Below are positions 35,664 to 43,874 of a stretch of 64,000 nucleotides of DNA, piece by piece. Location of the stretch: contig DBXV01000017.1 in the NCBI GenBank assembly GCA_002309695.1, positions 125,529 through 189,528 of the forward strand. The letters run 5' to 3'. A model generated the notes under the pieces. That model made no database searches. It was given only the letters and a program-made list of their open reading frames with translations, and was not told where the DNA came from. Within the stretch, counting starts at the first letter, position 1. Each line of letters begins with the position of its first letter. The position numbers were made by a program, and so were the translations under genes. The DNA is from Myxococcales bacterium UBA1203 (lineage in GTDB: Bacteria; Myxococcota; Myxococcia; Myxococcales; UBA5297).

Positions 35664-36015
35664 TGAACAGTCTCCGTGAAAAGAGCCGGGGAGAATTCCG
35701 ACTGGGGGTGGATGACAACGGCCAATTACTGCAACCACTGGAATAGACTGCACAAAAAGCGGCGGAAGAGACAAAAGGAAAAAGGACTGTCAAGAGGAAA
35801 AAAAGACAATTATGCCGGCTTTGCAGCAAAAATCTTGTCTGAACTCTTGATTTTGGCAGGAAAAGTCATCGTCATCAAAGATGTCGTCCCCGCACATTAC
35901 GACGATTATGGCATTCTGACTGTCAGTATTTATGATTTTCTTCTGGGAGAAGTGCTGATTAATTAAATAAAGTTTTTCATAAATTGGAATGTACCAACAA
36001 GCACCAATAAATAAA
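35664..36015. other. AT-rich intergenic region
   Basis: No convincing gene: short open frames on both strands have Lys/Ile-rich sequence without a ribosome site or recognisable domain. A TTGACA lies on the minus strand at about 35793-35788 but I cannot pair it with a good -10. The promoter of the first FGE-fold lipoprotein must lie here. Confidence 0.5.
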
Positions 36016-36060
36016 CAGCCCTCCTCCAATACATTTATTTTACGCATCGAAGGAGGGCTG
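36016..36060 (-). terminator. Terminator of the second FGE-fold lipoprotein gene
   Basis: CAGCCCTCCT and AGGAGGGCTG pair around a long AT loop, and the minus strand continues into a T-rich stretch. Confidence 0.7.
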
Positions 36061-36097
36061 GTTTTATTTATATAATTAAATTTTTGTTCTTATTTTC

Positions 36098-37147
36098 TTA
36101 TTTCGCACAACGCACTCCAACGATGAAGTCCCCATACGCGGGATCTCTTTTGCGGCGATTCCCGACGTTCAGGATGAGATCATAGTCATTCCAGGCACCG
36201 CCCTTGAGGGTGTAGTCTGAGCTGTTTTTTTCATACAATGAACTCGTCCACTCCCAGACATTCCCGCTCATATCCACGAGGCCACGAGGGCTGTCCCCGG
36301 CCGGCGAATGCAGCGAAACGTCGCTTGTGCCATCCGCATCATTAGTATTCGACATCGGCGCCGCAGCATTGCCCTGACAAAACTTGTTTGTGCTGCTGTC
36401 CCAATACTGAGCAGTCACACAATGCTGCGGCGCATCATTTCCCCAGGGATACGTCGTCCGGAGATGCGCCGTGCCATTATGTGTTGACGCATATTCCCAT
36501 TCCTCTTCCGTGGGTAATCTGCCGCCAATCCATTCGCAATATTCTTTTGCGCCATACCAGTCCACGCAATTCATCGGATGATTTTTCCAATTCTCGCCGC
36601 GATTATAATTGCAGTAACTGTTATGCGACACAGTATAATACGACGTAGAGGTACAGGCGTTAGCCGCAACACATTTCTCAAATTCGGCAACCGTGACAGG
36701 TGTTTTCTTCAGCGCAAATGCTTCCAATGTCACGGTATCGCCCGAATTATATAACACTGTTTCGTGCCGCAATGTAAATGCCCCGGCGGGAATGGAAATA
36801 AATTCAATCTCTTCTTCCCCGGTTCCGGCGTCGTTTTCAATGTCACCTGCGTCATCAGCTATAATGCTTGCGTCGTTTTCTGTAATACTGGCATCACTGT
36901 CTTCAATGATGCCCGCGTCGTCTTCGCTAATGCTTGCATCTGTATTTTCTATAATACTTGCGTCATTTTCGCTGATGCCCGAATCAGTGATGACAATTCC
37001 CGCATCCATATCCGCCGGAACGTCGTCTTTTTTCTCACTGCCCCCGCAGGCAATAAACAGCATCGAGCCAATAAAAACAGGCAAAACACCTAAACAAATT
37101 TTACCTTGCCGCGTGATATTTTTACTACCTAAAGTATTGTTCTGCAT
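36098..37147 (-). CDS. FGE-sulfatase-fold lipoprotein with acidic DAGI tether (copy 2)
   Basis: 349 residues from ATG 37147, chosen for AGGAG nine bases upstream. The lipoprotein signal ends LFIACGG (good lipobox). The acidic tether is longer than in copy 1, with about ten DAG/DAS/DSG units. The FGE-fold domain has the same landmarks: ISIPAGAF, KKTPVTVAEFEKCV, MNCVDWYGAKEYCEWIGG, RLPTEEEWEYAS, PRGLVDMSGNVWEWTS and the ending GVRCAK. It is clearly paralogous to copy 1, with the C-terminal 60 residues most divergent. Likely an outer-membrane surface protein. Confidence 0.87.
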   Translation of the reverse strand: MQNNTLGSKNITRQGKICLGVLPVFIGSMLFIACGGSEKKDDVPADMDAGIVITDSGISENDASIIENTDASISEDDAGIIEDSDASITENDASIIADDAGDIENDAGTGEEEIEFISIPAGAFTLRHETVLYNSGDTVTLEAFALKKTPVTVAEFEKCVAANACTSTSYYTVSHNSYCNYNRGENWKNHPMNCVDWYGAKEYCEWIGGRLPTEEEWEYASTHNGTAHLRTTYPWGNDAPQHCVTAQYWDSSTNKFCQGNAAAPMSNTNDADGTSDVSLHSPAGDSPRGLVDMSGNVWEWTSSLYEKNSSDYTLKGGAWNDYDLILNVGNRRKRDPAYGDFIVGVRCAK

Positions 37148-37209
37148 TGCTTTATCTCCTGAAAAAAGCCGGAGAAATTCCGACGGGGCGGAAAACGGCG
37201 CCTCAAAAA

Positions 37210-37349
37210 CCCTCTCAGTCATCGCCTTCGGCGCTGACAGCTCCCCCAAAAGGGGGAGCCGGGAAACTAAATAAAGTCAGCGAATAAATAATCTTGCCTC
37301 CTCCTCTGGGGGAGGTGGCGCCGCCAACGGCGCGGCGACGGAGAGGGCC
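37210..37349. repeat. Pair of inverted REP-like palindromic elements
   Basis: The left unit (37210-37262) opens CCCTCTCAGTCATCGCC and contains CTCCCCCAAAAGGGGGAG. The right unit (37296-37349) is related in reverse complement: GGCCCTCTCCGTCGCC, then CTCCCCCAGAGGAGG. Each carries a GGCGC palindrome plus a G/C stem, and they face each other across a 30-base AT spacer. Similar paired intergenic palindromes are common in gut Clostridia (from memory, not searched). Confidence 0.7.
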
Positions 37350-37355
37350 AGTTTT

Positions 37356-38612
37356 TTACTTTTCCGCCCACAGTGCGGCCAGATTCAGCCCCGTCTCCAC
37401 GGCCTTCATCATCCACGTCAGGCTGACGAATTCCTGCTTGCCGTGGAAATTCACGCCGCCGGCGAAGATGTTGGGCGTGGGCAGGCCCTTGAACGAGAGC
37501 TGGGCGCCGTCGGTGCCGCCGCGAATGGATGAGCGGACGGGCGTCATGCCGCTTTGCTCCACGGCGCGAATCGCCTTGGCCATGACCTCGGGGTGCTTGT
37601 CCAAAACCTGCTTCATGTTGCGGTACTGGGCTTTGAACGAGAGCTCGACCTTCGCGCCGGGGAACTCAGATTCGACCTGAGACGCGGCCTTTTTCAGGTC
37701 TTCCTCGCGCTCGGCCAGCTCCTCGTCGGTAAATGCGCGGACGATGAAGCGGACGGTCGTTACATCGACGGCGCCGCCGATGGAAACGGCGTGGAGGAAG
37801 CTCTCCTTGCCTTCGGTCGTCTCGGGCAGGTGGTCTTTGGGCAGCAGCTCCATCAGGCGAGCGGCGGCGCGGATGGCGCTGACCATGGAGCCCTTGGCAG
37901 TGCCGGGATGGCAGTCGAAGCCCTTGACAGTGGCGGTGGCGGCGTCGGCGCAGAACGTCTCGTCCTCGATTTCGCCCAAGAGCGAGCCATCGAACGTGTA
38001 GGCCGCGTCCGCGCCGAACTTCGCCACGTCAAAGAAGCGCGTGCCCGCGCCGATTTCCTCGTCGGGCGTGAAGCCGATGCGGATTTTCCCGTGTTTCACC
38101 TCGGGATGGCGGCGGAGGTAGTCGGCCACGGTCATAATGATGGCTACGCCGGACTTGTCGTCCGCGCCCAGGAGCGTCGTGCCGTCGGCGGTGATGACCT
38201 TCTGACCAATGACGCGCTTCAGCTCCGGCTGCTCGCCGGAAATCACCACGGACGGGTCTCCGGGCAGCACGATGTCGCCGCCCTTGTAGTCGTGGATGAT
38301 GGGCTTCACGTCCTTGCCGCTCGTGCCGGGATAGGTATCCACGTGGGCCAGCATGCCGATCACGGGCGCGCTCACGCCGTCGGGCAGGTTCGCGGGGATG
38401 GAGGCGAACAGATAGCCGTGCTCGTCCAGAGAAATCTCCGAAAGTCCCATGGCCCTCATCTCGCCTTCGAGAAGGCGCAGCAGGTTCCACTGCTCTTTCG
38501 TCGAAGGGAAGGTCTCGCTCTCCTCGCTGGAAGAGGTGTGGACGCGGACGTAGCGGAGGAAGCGCTCCAGAAGGCGGCTTTCAAGGGCGCTGTCGAGGTG
38601 GAGTTCAGTCAT
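37356..38612 (-). CDS. pepT: Peptidase T (tripeptide aminopeptidase, M20 family)
   Basis: 418 residues (family about 405-415). A cytoplasmic zinc enzyme that removes the N-terminal residue from tripeptides. Landmarks: GMLAHVDTYPG (first His and Asp), TTLLGADDKSGVAIIM (bridging Asp), GFTPDEEIGAG (catalytic Glu pair), FDCHPGTAKGSM in the lid domain, and SSIRGGTDGAQLSFKGLPTPN with the late metal His region FHGKQEF. The upstream symporter stop overlaps this start by four bases (ATGA), so the two are coupled. Confidence 0.95.
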   Translation of the reverse strand: MTELHLDSALESRLLERFLRYVRVHTSSSEESETFPSTKEQWNLLRLLEGEMRAMGLSEISLDEHGYLFASIPANLPDGVSAPVIGMLAHVDTYPGTSGKDVKPIIHDYKGGDIVLPGDPSVVISGEQPELKRVIGQKVITADGTTLLGADDKSGVAIIMTVADYLRRHPEVKHGKIRIGFTPDEEIGAGTRFFDVAKFGADAAYTFDGSLLGEIEDETFCADAATATVKGFDCHPGTAKGSMVSAIRAAARLMELLPKDHLPETTEGKESFLHAVSIGGAVDVTTVRFIVRAFTDEELAEREEDLKKAASQVESEFPGAKVELSFKAQYRNMKQVLDKHPEVMAKAIRAVEQSGMTPVRSSIRGGTDGAQLSFKGLPTPNIFAGGVNFHGKQEFVSLTWMMKAVETGLNLAALWAEK

Positions 38613-40105
38613 GTTTTGTCTCCTGTGTTGGTGGGGGTGAACTGCGGTGAAGAATCAGAATCTGTGCTCGTTGGCGCGGGACGGATTCGGGCGAAAAGTC
38701 TGTCGCACAGCCAGACGAGGAGGCCTGCGGCGAGTCCTGCGAAGATGGGCTCGATGCCGAGGAGCTGTTTTTTGAAGGCGTTGAGCGCAATGAGCCAGAT
38801 GAGCGTCACGGCAAAGGCGAGGCACATGTGAACCACGGCGCCCCGGTGCGTCATCCTCAGGCGCGGAATGAAGGCGCCCAGGACGGGCAGAAGGAGCGAA
38901 GTCGTCGAGAGCGACCCCAGACCGTGCCAGAGCGTCACCACCGACTTGGAGAGCCAGGCGAGGGCAAAGGCGGCGATGGCAGAGATGATGAGCCCCAGTT
39001 TGGTGGCCTGAGGAATTTTGCCCTCGAAGCGCTTTGTCCTGCCCAGGAGGTCGCGGCCCAGCGTGGACGCGCTGACGAAGAGGCAGCCGTCGAGCGAGGA
39101 GACGACCGTTGCGGCCATGGAGATGAAGAAGATGCCGCAGAGGCCGGCGGGCAGGCAGCGCAGCGCCAGCAGCGGGTAGGCCTCGGCGGCGCGCGAGGCG
39201 GGGAGGTCCGTGAGAATTGCCCGCGCGTAGAGGCCCGTGAAGGTCGTCATGAAGTCGAAGAACGCCCAGCAGAGGATGGACAGGAAGAGGCCTGTGCGGG
39301 CGACTGCGGGCGTCCTGGCGGCGAAGCAGCGCTGGTAAAACAGTGGCTCCACGAGGGCGGAGAGGGCGATGAAGTACCAGACGATGATGGCCTGTGCCCC
39401 CCGTCCTCCGGTCCAGGTCCAGTGGCTGGGCGGCGTGTGTGCCGTCAGAAAGCTGAGTCCGCCGTTTTGATGAAACAGCACGGGCAGAAACAGCATGAAG
39501 CCCAGGAACATGAGGACGAACTGCAGCGCGTTGGAGCGGACCACGGATTTGAAGCCCGCCCGCCAGATGGTCAGGACCGCAAAGCCGATGGAAAGCAGCA
39601 TGGCCGCCAGGAGGGGAATGCCCAGAACGACGTGGAGCAGAACGGAGAGAGCCACCAGATAGGCGGCGGGGACCGAGGTGCAGAACACGATGGCGGAGGC
39701 CAGGATGCCGGGCCCTCTGCCATAGGCGCCGCGGATTTGTTCGGGCAGCGTCAGCGCTTCGCTCTTTCGGGCGCGGTCGGCGAGGAAGAGGGCGAAGACG
39801 GCCGCCGCCAGATAGTAGGGCACGCCGAAGACGAGCCAGTTGGAGAGCCCGTATTTGAAGCTGTATTCGCCGACGCCCAGGATGCCGCCGTACCAGCTGG
39901 CCACCATCGAGGCGACAAAGGCCGGAAGCGTCAGCCGGCGGGAGGCGAGGAGGTAATCCGCGCCGCTTTGAATCGCTTCACCGGCAGCGGCAGGTGCGGT
40001 TGATTCCTCATTCGCCTCCGTCCTGCGCCCGCGCCGGCTGGCCCAGACGAACGTCAGGACGAAGTAGGACAGCATCAGGACCGCGTCGATGGCGTGAACG
40101 GACAT
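38609..40105 (-). CDS. Sodium:solute symporter (SSS family)
   Basis: 498 residues, about 12-13 hydrophobic helices. The N-terminal half has the SSS pattern: DYLLASRRLTLPAFVASMVASWYGG, then a SNWLVFGVPYYLAA helix, and the later FFISMAATVVSSLDGCLFVSAS segment that corresponds to the Na+-binding helix TM8. The substrate cannot be read from sequence; coupling to pepT suggests a peptide- or amino-acid-related solute. There is no extra kinase domain. The start is ATG 40105 with upstream GGAACG only weakly Shine-Dalgarno-like. Confidence 0.87.
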   Translation of the reverse strand: MSVHAIDAVLMLSYFVLTFVWASRRGRRTEANEESTAPAAAGEAIQSGADYLLASRRLTLPAFVASMVASWYGGILGVGEYSFKYGLSNWLVFGVPYYLAAAVFALFLADRARKSEALTLPEQIRGAYGRGPGILASAIVFCTSVPAAYLVALSVLLHVVLGIPLLAAMLLSIGFAVLTIWRAGFKSVVRSNALQFVLMFLGFMLFLPVLFHQNGGLSFLTAHTPPSHWTWTGGRGAQAIIVWYFIALSALVEPLFYQRCFAARTPAVARTGLFLSILCWAFFDFMTTFTGLYARAILTDLPASRAAEAYPLLALRCLPAGLCGIFFISMAATVVSSLDGCLFVSASTLGRDLLGRTKRFEGKIPQATKLGLIISAIAAFALAWLSKSVVTLWHGLGSLSTTSLLLPVLGAFIPRLRMTHRGAVVHMCLAFAVTLIWLIALNAFKKQLLGIEPIFAGLAAGLLVWLCDRLFARIRPAPTSTDSDSSPQFTPTNTGDKT

Positions 40106-40132
40106 GGGGAAGATGCCGGGAACGCGGCCGTC

Positions 40133-40900
40133 TTATCTGTATCGGTAGTTCGACTGGGGCACGGGCCGGGAGCTGCGGAAATACTGGATTTCATTGTCCA
40201 GTGAATTGGTCATGGCATCGACCATGAGCATCCGCAGGTATTCCTCTGAAATCCGCAGCGCGTCGTAATAGCGCTGGCGGTCGGTGGCGTGAATGATGAC
40301 GGTCCGATAGCCCCGCGTCTTCAAAAGGTAATTGGACAGCAGCCGGACCAGCTTTCCCGTGCGTTCGGCGTAGGGGAAAATCCGCATCAGCTCCCAGTGA
40401 AGGTGGCAGGCCTGATCGATGGGGTGGAGTTCCCTGAAGTCCGCGCCGTCCAGCTCGTCAAAAAAGGCGGTCATCTTCTCGGGAATGTCCTCCGGGCGGG
40501 CAATTTCGTGCAGGTAGCTCCTGTGATTGAGCTGGGGCTCCTTGCGGTAGCCCTGCGACTCGGGCGCGGGATTGAGCAGGGTGTTCAGATGCCCCGCCAT
40601 TTCCAGACTCAGCCGGGCCTCCGGATTGGCAATGCACGAGCGGATGAAATCGATGCCCTGCTTGAGCGTGCGAATCTCCTGATAGACGGGGACCAGCGAC
40701 GAATCCGTGGCCTCATCCATGGTGCTCAGGGCAGCTACAAGCTCGGGACCTGTCACCACGATGCCTTCAATGGCATTCTCGTGGTAAATGTAGGACATCT
40801 CGAATTTGCTGGCGAAGTCCTGAACCTGGCCCCGGTTGCTGTCCATCCAACCCCGAAGCTCATCCAACCTGTCATCAATTTTCTGATAGCGGCTCTTCAT
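40133..40900 (-). CDS. Fic-fold protein with degenerate active site
   Basis: 255 residues from ATG 40900; GGGAG lies 12 bases upstream. A TTG start at 41002 would begin inside the T-tract of the upstream terminator and is rejected. The Fic core HPFxDGNGRxxR appears as FPYAERTGKLVR (175-186): catalytic His is Phe, and the Gly-Asn of the anion hole is Arg-Thr. Flanking Fic signatures are intact, for example RLLSNYLLKTRGYRTVIIHA and DRQRYYDAL. An N-terminal NAIEG (42-46) resembles the class II inhibitory motif but lacks its usual Ser. AMP transfer is therefore unlikely; it may act as a binding or regulatory protein. Confidence 0.8.
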   Translation of the reverse strand: MKSRYQKIDDRLDELRGWMDSNRGQVQDFASKFEMSYIYHENAIEGIVVTGPELVAALSTMDEATDSSLVPVYQEIRTLKQGIDFIRSCIANPEARLSLEMAGHLNTLLNPAPESQGYRKEPQLNHRSYLHEIARPEDIPEKMTAFFDELDGADFRELHPIDQACHLHWELMRIFPYAERTGKLVRLLSNYLLKTRGYRTVIIHATDRQRYYDALRISEEYLRMLMVDAMTNSLDNEIQYFRSSRPVPQSNYRYR

Positions 40901-41000
40901 GTCGTTGAAAAACTCCCTGCGGCGCTTGTCGGCAGAGGCGTCCGCCAAATGCCGAAGATTTCTGAAGAAATCGGGCCTCCGGCGAAGCGGCCATTGCGTC

Positions 41001-41043
41001 AAAAAACGCCGCCCGCCGCTCCGATGATGACGAAGCGGCGGGC
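41001..41043 (-). terminator. Terminator of the AAA+ ATPase gene
   Basis: GCCCGCCGCT (41011-41020) pairs with AGCGGCGGGC (41034-41043); on the minus strand GGCG and six T follow (41006-41001). It lies between the ATPase and Fic-fold genes. Confidence 0.8.
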
Positions 41044-41125
41044 CAGTTCAGTTCCGGGTGTCTCCGGTTTCTTCCTCGGCCGGAAGCCGGTGCCGGAAAC
41101 AAAGCGGAATCGGAAAACGTATTCG

Positions 41126-42448
41126 TCACAAATCGACGAAGAAGACTTTGCAGGCCTGATCAATCAGGTCGCGGCTGAGGGCGGGGGCAAACTGCCGATA
41201 GCGGGCGGTGTCTTTGATGAGGCTGACGATGTCTCGCGGGTGGCAGGCGCGCAGCGACACGCCGCGGGGCTTGTAGAAGCGCTCAAACAGGTAGGTGACG
41301 GCCTGGTCCACGTAGGGAATGCCCGAGGCCTCACACACGCGCCGGAAGATGAAGCGGTATTGCTCCTCGGTGGGGTTGCCGACCTCGATTTTGTATTTGA
41401 TTCGCCGCAGGAACGCCTCGTCCACCAGCTCCTTGGGGTCCAGGTTGGTGGAGAAAACCACCAGCTGATCGAAGGGAATCTCGAACTTCTTGCCGGTGTG
41501 CAGCGTCAGGTAGTCCACGCGCTTTTCCAGAGGGACAATCCAGCGGTTCAGGAGATCGGTGGGGTGGACCTTCTGACGGCCGAAGTCGTCGATGAGCAGC
41601 ATGCCGCCGTTGGCTTTGATCTGGAACGGCGCTTCGTAGAAGCGGGCCGTGGGCGAATAGACGAGGTCGAGCGTCTCCAGCGTCAGCTCACCGCCGACGA
41701 TGACCGCCGGCCTGTGGCAGAGCTGCCACCGCATATCGATGTCCAGACTGCGGCGCTTCCCGTTCGGCCCCGGCGCGGTCAGATGCTCCAGCGGAATCGC
41801 CGAGTGGTTCAGCGAGTCGTAAACTTTGATGATCTGGCTGTCGATTTCGATGCAGTGGGGAATGTAGGTCTCGCCGCCCAGCATGGCCGAGATGGCTTCC
41901 GCCAGGGAGGTCTTGCCGTTGCCCGGGGGGCCGTAGAGGAACAGCGACCTGGAGGAGTTCACGGCGGGGCCCAGCTTGTCCACGATGCTCTCGTCGATGA
42001 CCAGGTGGGAGAGGGCGTTGGCGAGGTCGTTGTGATCGACCACCGGGTTTTCGGCCGCCTGGCTCGTGATGAGCGACGCGTACTGCTCAATGGGAACCGG
42101 CGCGGGACCGATATAGGTGGAGCGGTCCAGCGCTTCCTTGGCGTAGCCGCGGCCCTTTTCGGTGAGGACGAAATCGACGGTGGCGCGGCCGTAGCCCTTG
42201 CCTCCGCGCAGATCGACCAGCTTCTCGTCGGCCAGATAGTCGATGACGTGTTCCACCACGCCCGTCCACGAGAGCCGCATCTCCGCCGCGATTTCCACGC
42301 CGGACGCCGTTCCCCGGTAATAGAGGAACTTCATGGCAATGTCGCTCAGCAGGGCGATGCGTAAGCCCGTCTCCTCCAGCGTTTTTGGCTCGGGCGGGGC
42401 GATGTCGAGAATGTGGGGATTCTCCAAATGAATGCCATGCGATTGCAC
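41126..42448 (-). CDS. AAA+ ATPase with N-terminal winged-helix region
   Basis: 440 residues. Residues 25-110 form a helix-turn-helix/winged-helix-like segment (LLSDIAMKFLYYRGTASGVEIAAEM, ending VLTEKGRGYAKEAL). The ATPase domain has Walker A GPPGNGKTSLAEA (about 174-186), Walker B GGMLLIDDFGRQ, a sensor 1 VVFSTNLDP and an arginine-finger region FLRRIKYKIEV. The C-terminal lid is helical. Such proteins occur in Myxococcota, cyanobacteria and Planctomycetes without a settled role; they look like MoxR/RavA-type remodellers with a DNA- or protein-binding front. AGGAGG lies upstream of ATG 42448. The Fic-fold gene is downstream, past a terminator. Confidence 0.85.
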   Translation of the reverse strand: MQSHGIHLENPHILDIAPPEPKTLEETGLRIALLSDIAMKFLYYRGTASGVEIAAEMRLSWTGVVEHVIDYLADEKLVDLRGGKGYGRATVDFVLTEKGRGYAKEALDRSTYIGPAPVPIEQYASLITSQAAENPVVDHNDLANALSHLVIDESIVDKLGPAVNSSRSLFLYGPPGNGKTSLAEAISAMLGGETYIPHCIEIDSQIIKVYDSLNHSAIPLEHLTAPGPNGKRRSLDIDMRWQLCHRPAVIVGGELTLETLDLVYSPTARFYEAPFQIKANGGMLLIDDFGRQKVHPTDLLNRWIVPLEKRVDYLTLHTGKKFEIPFDQLVVFSTNLDPKELVDEAFLRRIKYKIEVGNPTEEQYRFIFRRVCEASGIPYVDQAVTYLFERFYKPRGVSLRACHPRDIVSLIKDTARYRQFAPALSRDLIDQACKVFFVDL

Positions 42449-42772
42449 CGGGGTCCTCCTGTGGCGTCCAGATGGCGGGCGCGGGAATTGGGGAAGGGTT
42501 GGTCAAAAACAAAACAAAATCCGCAGCCGCGCACCGGAAAAGCCGATGACAGGGGATGCCTCAGGCAATCCCTGCCGTTTTTGCGCTCCGCCGAAAGCCG
42601 CGGTTACCCAGTGGGGTATCGGACGTGGGGTCCGGACGGGAGAGAATGAATACGCCAAAACGGACACATGAGGCGGGCGCCTCTGCCCCATCCCGACCGG
42701 CAAAGTCAAGGGCAGGGGAAGGGCGGCTCAGCTGCGCTGACGGGGCCTCGCCGCACCGTGATGAAGCGAAAT
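42449..42772. other. Intergenic region upstream of the AAA+ ATPase
   Basis: 324 bases. It contains the ATPase ribosome site, a T/G-rich minus-strand stretch (42505-42530) and a hairpin GGGGATGCC/GGCAATCCC at about 42552-42572 without a T-tail. I see no gene and no promoter I would defend. Confidence 0.5.
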
Positions 42773-43714
42773 TCACTGCCAGCCGCCCCGGCGCTCCCGG
42801 GAATGGACGTTTTCCTTTCTGCCGCCGTCCCTGCCGTCCATGTTCGAGTCGCTGCCCGGGGCCAGCCGGAGGTGATTTTCGCTGTCCGCCGGCGCGTCGT
42901 CCTCCGCATCCTTTTCATCCAGGTCCCAGATTTCTTCGGCCGAGCTGTCCATAAGCGGCGCCGCGCTGGCCGGATGGTCTTTGTCGGGGACAAACGAGGG
43001 CGAGTCCCAGTCCACCGATGTCGCCAGCCCCCGTTCGGCCCACGAATCGGACTCCCGGGATAAAATTTTGCCGAGCGTCTGGAAGAATCGGAGCGAGGCA
43101 CGGACGAAAGACGCCATCTCTTCTTTGCTGCTGAGGGGGCGGCCGGCAATCGAGAAGACGATTTCGCTGCTGTTGCAGACAATCTCGAAGGAGCCGAGGG
43201 CGCTGAGCTCGCTGAATGACTGCCGGACCAGGTCATCGTCGAGAAGCTCGTCGCGGATGAGGTTGTCAGCGGGCGTGAAGGTCAGATTGCTGAGGATTTT
43301 GCCGATTTCCAGGGCTCCGCTGTGAAAGGGCGGCTGCGCATGTCTGATCTGGAATTCGTAGCAGCTGGCGCCGGGATGCCTGATGACCAGCGCCGGGTCC
43401 TTACGGAACTCGACTTCGTCGTCATACTGGCTGCCGATATGGATGCCCATGCTTCTGTGGTTGAAATCGCTGTCGGAGCCGTACCTGCGGCTGGTGACGC
43501 GGACTTTTCTCCGCTCGCTCCAGACACCCAGCGACATGCGGAAGCCGTGACAGTGAAAAGCGACGCATTCGCCGTCGGGCTTGGCGTCGGAAAAGAGCTC
43601 CCGGGCAACCTCCTCCTTGTATTTGTCCTGCGCATCGCTGCGGAAGGCGGCCACGAGGAGCAAGATGACGGCAACACCTACGATTGTGGCGATGAGGTAG
43701 ATCATGGCGGACAT
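42773..43714 (-). CDS. Membrane-anchored protein of unknown function
   Basis: 313 residues. One N-terminal hydrophobic helix (about 4-24, IYLIATIVGVAVILLLVAAF) is followed by a soluble domain with a mixed alpha/beta pattern (about 35-225) and an acidic, Asp/Glu-rich disordered C-terminus ending in a Gly/Arg/Asn stretch. Two Cys/His residues in VAFHCHGFRM are notable but do not form a known motif. The start ATG 43714 has GGAGG 12 bases upstream; ATG 43705 is an alternative. I do not recognise a family. Confidence 0.7.
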   Translation of the reverse strand: MSAMIYLIATIVGVAVILLLVAAFRSDAQDKYKEEVARELFSDAKPDGECVAFHCHGFRMSLGVWSERRKVRVTSRRYGSDSDFNHRSMGIHIGSQYDDEVEFRKDPALVIRHPGASCYEFQIRHAQPPFHSGALEIGKILSNLTFTPADNLIRDELLDDDLVRQSFSELSALGSFEIVCNSSEIVFSIAGRPLSSKEEMASFVRASLRFFQTLGKILSRESDSWAERGLATSVDWDSPSFVPDKDHPASAAPLMDSSAEEIWDLDEKDAEDDAPADSENHLRLAPGSDSNMDGRDGGRKENVHSRERRGGWQ

Positions 43715-43801
43715 GGGGAAATGAGGCCTCCGGAGCTTGGTTGGGTGCGGATGGCAGCCGTCAGCCGACAGCTGATTCAAAAGGGAGAGACACCTTCATG
43801 G

Positions 43802-43839
43802 AAAAACCGCCGCCCTGCTGAATCTGTCGAGGGCGGCGG
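43802..43839 (-). terminator. Terminator of the alpha-glucan operon
   Basis: CCGCCGCCCT (43807-43816) pairs with AGGGCGGCGG (43830-43839), with five T following on the minus strand. Confidence 0.85.
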
Positions 43840-43874
43840 CTGTGAGGCGCGAAAGGCACGCGCGGCGCGCCATT

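Noticed and set aside
35676..35966. 96-residue plus-strand frame in the AT-rich gap
   Set aside because: No ribosome site, no domain, and composition follows that of the AT-rich spacer.
34677..37147. Diversity-generating retroelement
   Set aside because: Target-like domains are present, but no reverse transcriptase, accessory gene or template repeat was found in the window; kept only as a lower-confidence idea.
40901..41002. N-terminal extension of the Fic-fold gene to TTG 41002
   Set aside because: It would begin in the T-tract of the upstream terminator, and the segment has no Fic homology; ATG 40900 is better supported.
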